From UBA6163 sp031411655 (GTDB lineage Bacteria > Planctomycetota > Planctomycetia > Pirellulales > Pirellulaceae): a stretch of 64,000 bases of DNA. The notes beneath the pieces are model-generated. The model was not told the origin of the DNA. It saw only the letters and a program-made list of their open reading frames with translations, and made no database searches. The stretch is from contig JANOBM010000046.1 in assembly GCA_031411655.1 (NCBI GenBank), positions 77,762-141,761 on the forward strand, written 5' to 3'. A program made the position numbers and the translations under genes. Numbering within the stretch: position 1 is the first letter of the stretch; every line of letters begins with the position of its first letter. Of this stretch, positions 44,526-52,716 are shown one piece after another.

Positions 44526-47500
44526 ATGCTTGATTCCATCATCCGATTGTCTTTACGTTATCGATCGCTGGTGGTCGTCTCCAGTCTGGTTGTGCTCGTC
44601 TATGGATCTTATCTAACGACCACGATGTCCATCGATGTCTTTCCAGACTTGGATCGGCCACGAGTGGTGATCATTACCGAAGCACCTGGTTTAGCTACAG
44701 AAGAAGTTGAATCGCTTGTAACGCAGCCTATCGAGATTGCATTGATGGGGGCCAGTGGCGTCCAAGCGGTACGCAGCCAAACTACCGCCGGCCTGAATGT
44801 TTTGTATATCGAATTCGATTGGTCAACCGATACACGCGCCGCTCGTCAAACGGTCAGCGAACGCTTAATAACTCTCGAGGGCACACTGCCAGCGGGTATC
44901 ATCCCTCAAATGACTCCGCCATCCTCGATCATGGGGCAAATTGTGGTGGCTGGCATCTATCGTCAGGTTGGTCCAACCGGGGGCAACCTTGCGCCAGTCG
45001 GAAAAACAAAGTTGATGGCCGAGTTAATCACCACCAATAGCGAGCCATCGCTGAAGCTGTGGCGAGTCGTAGATCGCCACAAACCGGAATCATGGGAATC
45101 GGAACCCTTTGAACTAGTCGAGCCACTGGTTAAGCAAACCGAAGACTCGACTCGCCCCTATCGTGCGACGGTCAAGCTTACCTCTGGTATTCACGAGATT
45201 CGATTTGAAACGGAAGCGAAGCAACTGCTGGAGCTACGGACGATTGCCGATTGGGTGATTCGTCCACGATTATTGAAGGTGAATGGAGTCGCCGAGGTCT
45301 TCATGCAAGGCGGTGATCGCAAGCAGTACCAAGTACTACTTGATCCAACCGCTCTGCTCGAGTACGACGTAACGGTACAAGACGTTGAGCGAGCACTTAG
45401 CGAAAGCAACATTAACACAAGTGGAGGTTTCGCCATCAAGGGCGAATCCGAGCGACCTATCCGTATTCTTGGAAGGCTCGGAACCGGCGGACGTAGCATT
45501 ATCGATGAACTGCTGAAGGTTCCTGTCGCTAAGTCATCAAAACGTAGCATTCTGCTTGAACAAGTTGCATCCGTTGTCGAAGGGCCCGAACTGAAACGTG
45601 GTGACGGAAGTGTAAACGGTCAAAGCGGCATTGTGTTTACTGTCGTGAAACAGCCTCACGTGGATACTCGAAAACTCACAGACAATGCCGCGGCCGCCTT
45701 TGCAGAAGTCGAAGCTTCACTGCCCGCGGACATCGTCATCAATTCGGAATTGTTTAGGTTAAAGAACTTCATCGATCGTGGCATCTTTAATGTTGCCGAA
45801 GCGCTCGTCATTGGCGCAGTACTCGTGCTCATCGTCTTATTCCTTTTCTTGCTCAACTTCCGCACTACGTTCATTACGCTTACCGCGATTCCTATGTCGC
45901 TGGTAATGACCACGCTGAGCTTCCGACTTATCGGTTGGCTCAGTGGCAGCGAACTTTCGATCAACGTCATGACACTTGGCGGAATTGCCGTCGCAATGGG
46001 TGAACTGGTCGATGATGCGATTGTCGATGTCGAGAACATTTTTCGCAGATTGAAAGAGAACAATCAACGCGAGCAGCCACTACCCGCAGTCGAAGTCGTC
46101 TACTTAGCGAGCAAAGAGATTCGCAGTTCGATCTTCTTCGGAACCGTTGTGGTGATCCTTGTCTTCCTGCCGCTCTTTGCGCTATCGGGCGTTGAGGGGC
46201 GGTTGTTCACGCCACTGGGCTTCGCCTACATCGTCTCAATCTTGTCGTCGTTTGTCATTTCACTCACGGTGACGCCAGTGCTGTCGTATTACCTGCTGCC
46301 GACTTCGAAGGCAACTCACGGAGATCATGATGGCATGGTGCTGCGGGGGTTAAAGTTGCTTGTGCGCCCGTTGATTCAATTCAGCATGGGGTTCCCTTCA
46401 CTGCTCGTCATTGCGACTTGGCTCATTGTCGCCGTTGCTGCGTGGCAAGTGGCACAGCTTGGCCGTAACTTCCTGCCCGCCTTCGATGAGGGAAGTGTTC
46501 AGGTGAACGTAACGCTTCCCCCTGGTTCTTCGCTGCAAGCCTCGAACCAAGTGTCAATGAACATCGACGGCGTTTTCAAGTCGATGCAAAGGAGTGCGAC
46601 GAATCCTGATGGGGCGATACTAAACTTCGTCCGTCGCACAGGTCGGGCACAGTTGGACGAACACGCTTCCCCTGTAAATTCCGGCGAGTACATCCTCAGC
46701 ATGAATCCAGACGCGGAGCACAACCGCGAAAAGATGATCACAAATTTGCGAGAGCGGATCGGCAAGGAAGTCCCTGGCGTGGATATCGAAGTGGAGCAGC
46801 CGCTCGCACATTTGATCAGCCATATGGTTTCAGGGGTTTACGCGCAAATTGCGATCAAGATCCATGGCGATGACCTCGACACACTCCTAACGCTCGCTGC
46901 GAAAGTGAAGTCCTCAATCTCCGATGTCTCAGGGCTCACTCCGCCGATTGTCGAGCCTATTCAGATGACTCCTGAGTTACATATTCAGTTGCGTGGTGAC
47001 GACCTAGCGATGCATGGGATCACCAGGCAGTATGTAGCTTCGGTACTTCAGACAGCCCTTCAAGGCCAAGTTGTCTCCGAAGTACTCGACGGTCAACGGC
47101 GGTTCGATCTGCTTGTACGACTCGAGGAAGCACACCGCACCGACTACGCGAACTTAGGTCGACTACGGATTGACCTGCCGCATCAAGATGGTCAGTCGGA
47201 ACGCGGCCAGCTTGAACTACGCGACGTTGCGACGATTTATGAAGGGGTTGGTCCTAACTCGGTAAATCGTGAGAATGCTCGCCGACGCATCGTTATTCGC
47301 TGTAACACCGAAGGACGCGACTTGGCAAGTGCGGTTGCCGAGATCCAACAACGAGTGAACGCTCAGGTTGTGATGCCAGTCGGCTATTACGTCGAGTATG
47401 GAGGGCAGTTCGAAAGCCAGCAGAACGCAACTCAATTGATCATGATCCTAGCGGCGCTGTCGGTGGTCGGCATGTTTGGCGTCTTGATGATCCTGTTTCC

Positions 47501-47969
47501 ATCCGTGCGGATCGTCATGCAAATTCTCAATGCGCTGCCCACTGCCTTCATTGGCGGTGTGTTTGCTTTGGTGATCACACAGCAGACGCTGACAGTGGCG
47601 AGTCTGGTCGGTTTTATATCTCTTGGCGGCATTGCCGTTCGAAATGGTATCCTGCTAGTAACGCACTACTTCCATCTTATGAAAGAAGAAGGGGAAGTTT
47701 TCTCACAAGCAATGATCTTACGGGGCAGCCTGGAGAGGCTTGCTCCTGTGTTAATGACGGCGCTCACTGCCGGCATCGGTTTGATTCCGCTGGTGATCGG
47801 TGGCCAGGAACCAGGGCGAGAGATTCTCTACCCGGTTGCCACCGTCATTCTCGGCGGGCTAATCACTTCAACGTTTTGTGAATTCTTGATTCACCCTGGT
47901 TTGTTTTGGAAATTCAGCGGTCAGGATGCCAAGCGATTGGTAGATGCTGATAAATCACCTTCAATTTGA
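44526..47969 (+). CDS. CusA/CzcA-family RND pump, second copy, with inserted domain
   Basis: 1147 residues from ATG 44526; an upstream in-frame start would overlap the adaptor gene. The layout is as for heavy-metal RND pumps, with helix-4 signature GGIAVAMGELVDDAIVDVEN near 492. Between the strand IMGQIVVAGIY (about 140) and LLELRTIADWVIRPRLL (about 233) there are roughly 70 more residues than in the first pump. They read as beta-rich (SLKLWRVVDRHKPESWESEP, YRATVKLTSGIHEIRFETEA) and would form an extra lobe in the porter domain. About 35-40% identity with the first pump is my impression only. Paired with the preceding adaptor. Confidence 0.9.
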   Translation: MLDSIIRLSLRYRSLVVVSSLVVLVYGSYLTTTMSIDVFPDLDRPRVVIITEAPGLATEEVESLVTQPIEIALMGASGVQAVRSQTTAGLNVLYIEFDWSTDTRAARQTVSERLITLEGTLPAGIIPQMTPPSSIMGQIVVAGIYRQVGPTGGNLAPVGKTKLMAELITTNSEPSLKLWRVVDRHKPESWESEPFELVEPLVKQTEDSTRPYRATVKLTSGIHEIRFETEAKQLLELRTIADWVIRPRLLKVNGVAEVFMQGGDRKQYQVLLDPTALLEYDVTVQDVERALSESNINTSGGFAIKGESERPIRILGRLGTGGRSIIDELLKVPVAKSSKRSILLEQVASVVEGPELKRGDGSVNGQSGIVFTVVKQPHVDTRKLTDNAAAAFAEVEASLPADIVINSELFRLKNFIDRGIFNVAEALVIGAVLVLIVLFLFLLNFRTTFITLTAIPMSLVMTTLSFRLIGWLSGSELSINVMTLGGIAVAMGELVDDAIVDVENIFRRLKENNQREQPLPAVEVVYLASKEIRSSIFFGTVVVILVFLPLFALSGVEGRLFTPLGFAYIVSILSSFVISLTVTPVLSYYLLPTSKATHGDHDGMVLRGLKLLVRPLIQFSMGFPSLLVIATWLIVAVAAWQVAQLGRNFLPAFDEGSVQVNVTLPPGSSLQASNQVSMNIDGVFKSMQRSATNPDGAILNFVRRTGRAQLDEHASPVNSGEYILSMNPDAEHNREKMITNLRERIGKEVPGVDIEVEQPLAHLISHMVSGVYAQIAIKIHGDDLDTLLTLAAKVKSSISDVSGLTPPIVEPIQMTPELHIQLRGDDLAMHGITRQYVASVLQTALQGQVVSEVLDGQRRFDLLVRLEEAHRTDYANLGRLRIDLPHQDGQSERGQLELRDVATIYEGVGPNSVNRENARRRIVIRCNTEGRDLASAVAEIQQRVNAQVVMPVGYYVEYGGQFESQQNATQLIMILAALSVVGMFGVLMILFPSVRIVMQILNALPTAFIGGVFALVITQQTLTVASLVGFISLGGIAVRNGILLVTHYFHLMKEEGEVFSQAMILRGSLERLAPVLMTALTAGIGLIPLVIGGQEPGREILYPVATVILGGLITSTFCEFLIHPGLFWKFSGQDAKRLVDADKSPSI

Positions 47970-47980
47970 GGAACTTTGCA

Positions 47981-48508
47981 ATGAAGAGTTTGGGTATTTC
48001 ACTTGCCTTTGCGGCGATCTTGGGATTCGTTGGTTGCAATAAGCCATCAGAACCAGCAGCAACGACAGCGACAAAGGCTGCCGACGATCAAGGTCATGAT
48101 CACGGCGCAGGAAGCCACGATCATGGTACAGAGGGACATGGTCATGGCGTTGGCCCACACGAAGGCACTGTCGCCGATTGGGGTGGAGGCAAGTATCACG
48201 TCGAGTTCACCGTGGACCACGATAAGCAACAGGCGACCGTCTTTGTTTTTGGCAGTGATGAGAAGACCCCTGCACCGATCGATGCAGCAACGATTGAATT
48301 GAGTATCGGTTCACCCGAGCTGCAGGTTGCACTCAAAGCATCACCGCAAGAAAGCGATCCAGCAGGTAAAGCTTCGCGATTCGTCGGGACGCATGAGAAG
48401 CTCGGTGTTGTACAAGAGTACGCCGGCACGCTGACTGGCGTAATCGATGGAACGCCCTATTCAGGCGACTTCAAGGAAGAAGCCCACGTGGGTCACGATC
48501 ACAAATAG
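47981..48508 (+). CDS. His-rich lipoprotein with YHVE domain
   Basis: 175 residues from ATG 47981, 11 bp after the pump's stop (47966 is an in-frame alternative that overlaps it). Lipobox GFVGC. The segment 35-60 is His-rich (GHDHGAGSHDHGTEGHGHG), followed by the domain PHEGTVADWGGGKYHVEFTVD that resembles the middle domain of the lipoprotein at 34497. It ends with HVGHDHK. Probably a membrane-tethered periplasmic metal binder acting with the second pump. Function beyond metal binding is unknown. Confidence 0.75.
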   Translation: MKSLGISLAFAAILGFVGCNKPSEPAATTATKAADDQGHDHGAGSHDHGTEGHGHGVGPHEGTVADWGGGKYHVEFTVDHDKQQATVFVFGSDEKTPAPIDAATIELSIGSPELQVALKASPQESDPAGKASRFVGTHEKLGVVQEYAGTLTGVIDGTPYSGDFKEEAHVGHDHK

Positions 48509-48582
48509 TGACGGCTTTTGATTTTTACTAGCCGATGCGGTACTGGTTAGCAGTACTGCATCATCGCTCATGGAGAATGCCG

Positions 48583-48915
48583 ATGTGGGGAATCATTCGT
48601 TGGATCTTGGCGTCCATCATTTTGGCTGCAGTTACACAGATTGCCCATAAGAATCCTCGCCTCGGCGCGTTCATCCTTACGCTACCCATCTTGAGTATCA
48701 TCGCGATCATCCTGCAGTGGCAGCAAAGCCAAGACTTATTGACCACCTCTAAATTCGCTCGCGAAACGCTTGTGCTCGTCCCTCTCGGACTTCCGTTCTT
48801 CGTGCCCCTTGCATTCGCAGATCGCCTCGGACTAAATTTCTGGCCTGCCTTTGGACTCGGGATGCTGCTAGCAAGTTGCACCGTCGGAACATGGCTGTGG
48901 CTTGGTCCGAAGTGA
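48583..48915 (+). CDS. Small membrane protein, DUF3147-like
   Basis: 110 residues from ATG 48583 (48535 and 48577 are in-frame alternatives). Four hydrophobic segments are visible: IIRWILASIILAAVTQIA, GAFILTLPILSIIAIIL, LVLVPLGLPFFVPLAFA and FWPAFGLGMLLASCTVGTWL. This layout matches my memory of DUF3147, a short membrane family of unknown function. It is the last gene on this strand of the metal locus, 74 bp beyond the His-rich lipoprotein, and may be co-transcribed. Confidence 0.65.
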   Translation: MWGIIRWILASIILAAVTQIAHKNPRLGAFILTLPILSIIAIILQWQQSQDLLTTSKFARETLVLVPLGLPFFVPLAFADRLGLNFWPAFGLGMLLASCTVGTWLWLGPK

Positions 48916-49147
48916 TAATTGGAACCGCAGGCTGTGGTGAGTTTTATCATGTTAAATCTAGTTCAGAGGTGAAGCGCCTGGATTGGCAATGACTTACTCG
49001 ACGTCTGCCTCTGTGAGCGGTATCAAGTTTCGAACTCCGGCATTGATCCGCTTCCGATCGGTTGCCGAAATCATGCTTCGAGTCATCCGCCGATGTGTGG
49101 CTGCAAGTCGCGACTTGAGTGACTAATCAAGCCAGATTTAGACGTAG
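48916..49147. other. Non-coding or decayed stretch before recombinase remnants
   Basis: No convincing gene. A 45-codon frame from 48990 exists but has no recognised similarity. The stretch separates the metal locus from mobile-element debris and probably includes one edge of the inserted material. No terminator hairpin with a U-tract is evident. Confidence 0.3.
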
Positions 49148-49320
49148 GAAGAACCTGTTTTGGACAATCGCCGCGTGATCGTGTTGAAAGAGGGCTGTGA
49201 GTACAAGGGGCGGCGATAAGAGTCCGTTACAGCGATCGCAAAAGAACTTAGCGGCTTGCACTGCAACGCATTTCTATTCTTTCGACTCGGCTGGAGAGCT
49301 TTATTCAAAAACCCACACCA
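49148..49320 (+). pseudogene. Decayed DUF2924-type gene
   Basis: The frame at 49163 reads DNRRVIVLKEGCEYKGRR, a stop, then ESVTAIAKELSGLHCNAFLF. Intact DUF2924 proteins, as I recall them, have a VLEDGFEYxGRRYRSLSAIA stretch followed by ITGTHWNGPLFFGL. The stop therefore stands where a Tyr is expected (TAY to TAA), and an N-terminal portion is missing. DUF2924 genes are regularly found directly upstream of large serine recombinases, which is exactly what follows here. Confidence 0.6.
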
Positions 49321-49760
49321 CGCCCCAAAACAATCCGCTACACGATCTACCCTCGGAAGTCCACGAAAGAGGGCCTCGACCAACAGTTTAACTGCTCGAT
49401 GCCCCGCGTGAAGCGGCTAAGTCCTGCATTCGCAGTCATAGGTGCGGAAGGCTGGGAGATTGTTTACGATCGATATGATGACGGAGGCTTCTCGGGTGGC
49501 AACATTGAACGGCCATCCCTCAAACGACGCACATGATCGAGTTAGCGCGGCGCGGACACGTTACCAAGCAACGGATGAGCCAGATCATGGCACTCAACCA
49601 ACTCGTGCCGGACATCCAGGAAGCCCTGCTTATCTACCGGCCACCAAAGGAAAGCCAGAGTTACATGAGAAACGGCTACGTCCGATTGCAGCCATACTCA
49701 ACTGGGAGGACCAGCGGAAGGCATCGAGGCGGATCTGCAACGAGGTTGCGTTTCCCTTCA
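49321..49760 (+). pseudogene. Decayed large serine recombinase with internal deletion
   Basis: Frame 1 from 49321 reads PKTIRYTIYPRKSTKEGLDQ, then GWEIVYDRYDDGGFSGGNIE and RPSLKR before TGA at 49534. These are hallmarks of the resolvase N-terminal domain; the nucleophilic Ser is retained in the RKS motif. The next readable homology, in another frame, is ELARRGHVTKQRMSQIM with LVPDIQEALL, and then in a third frame KRLRPIAAILNWEDQRK. Those belong to the C-terminal end of such recombinases, so some 250-300 middle residues are deleted. The element once mobilised a genomic island or phage-like segment here and is now inactive. Confidence 0.75.
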
Positions 49761-49829
49761 CTTCTGTTGGCGTCCTTATCGAATGAGATTGAAAGCTTAC
49801 TGACCCTAGTTCGACTTTGCTGTTGAAGG

Positions 49830-50438
49830 TTAATGAGGCTTTGCCGACGCAACCTTCATGAACAAGTTGACCAGCGAGTGTACAAGTTTGAACGTGAGGA
49901 ATCGTTTGGGTCGCTGTTTGCGTGAGAACAAGTTAAGTGGTTGATCCACCATGCTACAAAAAGACAAAGCAAGGAACTCGGCGTTCGAAACCGAAAGCTC
50001 GCCAGTGCGCATGCCATGCTCCATCATGCCGACGACGAGTCGAAACCTTTTCTCCGTCAGCTTGTCCAAGACGCCGTCGATCTCCGGGACAGTGGGCCCA
50101 AAGTAGGTTTGAAACATTAGCCTTGGAACGCGCGGATCAACGCAACAACGCTCAAACGATGATGTCACAAAAGCTAGTAGTTTACCTGCGACGGTTGCCT
50201 CACCCGCAACGATTTCAGCTAAACGCTGCTGGCTTTCACCGTAGTGCCGTTCGATCAATGTTTGCAACAATGATGCTTTGTCGGCAAAGTGATGGTAGAG
50301 AGTTGGCTGCGTGACTCCGGCTGCCTGCAAGATGTCGCGAATTCCCGTCGCAGCGTAGCCCCGATGTGAAAATAATGTGAGTGCTTCACTCAAAAGCCGC
50401 TCGCGTGTTTGCGCGGTCGCTTCGCTTCTCGTAATCAT
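49830..50438 (-). CDS. TetR-family transcriptional regulator
   Basis: 202 residues. The N-terminal helix-turn-helix reads TRERLLSEALTLFSHRGYAA and TGIRDILQAAGVTQPTLYHH (about residues 11-51), followed by FADKASLL. The ligand-binding C-terminus (about 60-200) is helical, without recognised features apart from two adjacent Cys in FERCCVDP. Its ATG overlaps the stop of the upstream oxidoreductase gene as ATGA, so the two are translated together and the regulator probably controls that operon. Since the upstream gene carries a frameshift, translation coupling may now be weakened. Confidence 0.9.
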   Translation of the reverse strand: MITRSEATAQTRERLLSEALTLFSHRGYAATGIRDILQAAGVTQPTLYHHFADKASLLQTLIERHYGESQQRLAEIVAGEATVAGKLLAFVTSSFERCCVDPRVPRLMFQTYFGPTVPEIDGVLDKLTEKRFRLVVGMMEHGMRTGELSVSNAEFLALSFCSMVDQPLNLFSRKQRPKRFLTFKLVHSLVNLFMKVASAKPH

Positions 50439-52332
50439 GGTGCTTGGCTCACTTCCTTTCGAGTCTGCTTCAGGTCATGGCCCAAGTTGTCGAAGATGGT
50501 ATGGATCAAGTCTTCTGTTTTGTCTGCTGTCAGCAGGAAAAAACAGAACAGCATCTCGTCTGTCGTCTCTTCGCCCCAGGTTACGCGTTGTGGAGGCGAG
50601 GAAGGATTCGAAGGGTTCTCTGCCGAATTGTTAAAGACGGCTTCGACTACGATCCTGGTTCCTGCTTTCAAGCGAATGGGCTGTTCGTAGTAGTATTCGT
50701 CTTGCCAGTTGTAGTCCCACACCGGAATGTCGATCAGCACTTCTACAGGTTGCCTTAGTTGAGTTGCGGTTACTCGCATGGCTTTTCCAAGCAAGTGCAT
50801 GTGCGGCACGATACCAACGATGATCACATCTTTCGGCAATGTATAGGTTGTGGAACGGCGGTAGTTTCCTTCGCCTGCCGGGATGTCCATTTCGTAGTTT
50901 GCCATCCAGATGCTGCCAACCAGCTTTGCCGGTTCTTTCAACGACTGGGCGACTGGCTTATTGACAAAGTAGAGTCCGATCTCCGATTGATCGACCTCGG
51001 CTTTGCCCGTCGGGTGATAGTCGGGTGATAGTGGACTTGCACGACGAGATCACTTCTCTTCTTCAAGTAGCGTCCCATGTCATTGGGAAGTCGTCTTGCG
51101 GTATTGCCAACGGACCAACCACCGAGAGCTCCACTGGGCAAGAACCCCGGTCCGCCAAAGTTTGCGTAGCCACGTTCCGGTGTCGCAGCGTCCAACTTTC
51201 TCGCTTGGCCTTTGTCATCGAGAAAGAGAACCGCGTGATGCACCACTCGCTTGTTTCCCGGATGAAACTCGACAGTAGCGACAAGTTTGTCTTCTGGAAT
51301 TTCGATCGGCAAAACAAAGTTCTGCAGTAAGTCCGGACCATTCGCTGGCATTGTGAATGCTTCCGACATCTTGACCACCAGATCAGGCACGCCGAGTTGC
51401 CAGCCATCAGCAAATTTTGGAGGAGGAGGAAGATCGTCTGCATCGCCCTGAGCACAACCGCCCTCGAACCATTGCTTGAGCAAGGCTAACTCGCGGTCGC
51501 TTAACCAACGCTGTCCAACAAATCGATGCGCCGTCGCTGGTCCAGGAATCCAGGGTGGCATAATGCGCCGCTGGGTAACCTCCACGATCATCTCGGCATG
51601 CATTTTTGCTTCCTCGTAATCCGTTAAGGCGAATGGCGCGACCTGACCTGGACGATGACAGTTTTGGCAACGTTGCTGCAGAAGCGGAGCGATGTCTCGC
51701 GCGTATGTCACCGCGTTAGAGAGAGCCGCGTCTCGATTGCGAGAGATCGCGCAGCCGACGGGCTTGCTGCGCATCACAATAGGTCTTTTGCCCGAGACAG
51801 CGGCATGGAGGGCGTCTTCTAGATAATGATTTTCAACGTTGGCGCGCCTGCGGCCTATCGACTCGTAGGCATTATCGATTGCCCCTCGATAAATGAGTTC
51901 GCCGGTTGGTGCCAAGACAAATGCCTCTGGCACCGTCGTCGGTTCGAGTGAGTGGCTGAGTAGCTGTGATGCATCGAATAGAATGGAAAACGCAGCATCA
52001 AACTCCGTGAAATGATCGATCGCTTTTTGGCGAGAGGTGCTTGAGTCGGAAACAACTCCATACAGTTCAACTTGAGCCTGCAGTGTTTTGTGCAAGCGAT
52101 TCAGTTCCTGCACGTACGAGTTGGAGATGGGGCAAGTTGTCGAAAGAAAAACGAACGCTCGAACCAGCCCTTTGTCGTTCTGCGAGAGCAATCTTGAATT
52201 GCCATCAAGACTCTGCAGATCAAACGGAAGTACGACACGAGTCTCCGAATTCAGTTGTCCGAATGACGGTGTTGAACAAACCGACAAAAACCCGACGAGC
52301 CAAACCCAAACACAACTTCTTCGAAACATCAT
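50435..52332 (-). pseudogene. Frameshifted redoxin-cytochrome c-PHM-like oxidoreductase
   Basis: Two overlapping frames (464 and 168 residues) belong to one protein. The first has a signal peptide, a thioredoxin-like domain (FLSTTCPISNSYVQ, single Cys), a c-type heme motif CQNCH near 226 with MPPW after it, and the start of a copper type II monooxygenase-like domain (VVHHAVLFLDD, VQVHYHPT). The second frame resumes with LKEPAKLVGSIW and carries PHMHLLGKAM and the rest of that domain. Removing one copy of an 11-bp repeat at 51010-51031 joins them without a break (HYHPTGKAEVDQSEIGLYFV), giving about 628 residues. Exported redox enzyme of unknown substrate; broken unless slippage restores it. 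Confidence 0.8.
51010..51031. repeat. 11-bp tandem duplication causing a frameshift
   Basis: TCGGGTGATAG occurs twice in direct succession (51010-51020 and 51021-51031). It lies at the exact point where the oxidoreductase frame breaks; deletion of one copy restores a continuous reading frame. An 11-bp duplication shifts the frame by two and is a typical slippage product. Confidence 0.9.
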
Positions 52333-52410
52333 TGCACTTCTCGCGTGGACATCGTAATTAGCGTTGATGTTCCGATCGGTATACTGAGCGTCAAGCCTTT
52401 CTGCATCCGG

Positions 52411-52579
52411 GCAGCTTCCGATTGCCGTAGCGAACTACTTGTCAGAGTCAGTATTCATACTCTGGGAGTATTGAACGGGTGACACGACCTCTCTTGTGGG
52501 ATGCAAAGTGCAGTAGGCACAAGATTTGAATTTCGCCACCGGACACCTCCCCTTCCGCGGCGAAGACTTGAAATACTAC
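52411..52579 (+). pseudogene. Displaced remnant of the BNR-propeller gene 3' end
   Basis: About 170 bp closely resemble 42054-42226, the end of the propeller gene and some 60 bp past its stop. Translation reads LSESVFILWEY, stop, TGDTTSLVGCKVQ, stop, compared with LSESVYILWEHRTGDTTSLL and GRKVQ in the intact gene. One single-base indel near 52416 and an internal TGA show decay; I estimate roughly 85% identity by eye. Both copies have the same orientation and lie 10.4 kb apart, bracketing the second pump pair and the recombinase debris. The remainder of 52333-52716 shows no gene. Confidence 0.85.
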
Positions 52580-52716
52580 CGCGTAACACGGGTGTCTTGC
52601 CTTGACGAACGCCAGAAAACGGCGAGGTCTCCTTTGTCGCCACCAATCCGCTTAGCCAATTCTGGCGATCACTTTCACGACGCAGTTTCGGCACAGTAGA
52701 GCTAAGAAAAGCAGCG

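Noticed and set aside
48990..49127. 45-codon frame before the recombinase debris
   Set aside because: No similarity and no ribosome site; likely chance.
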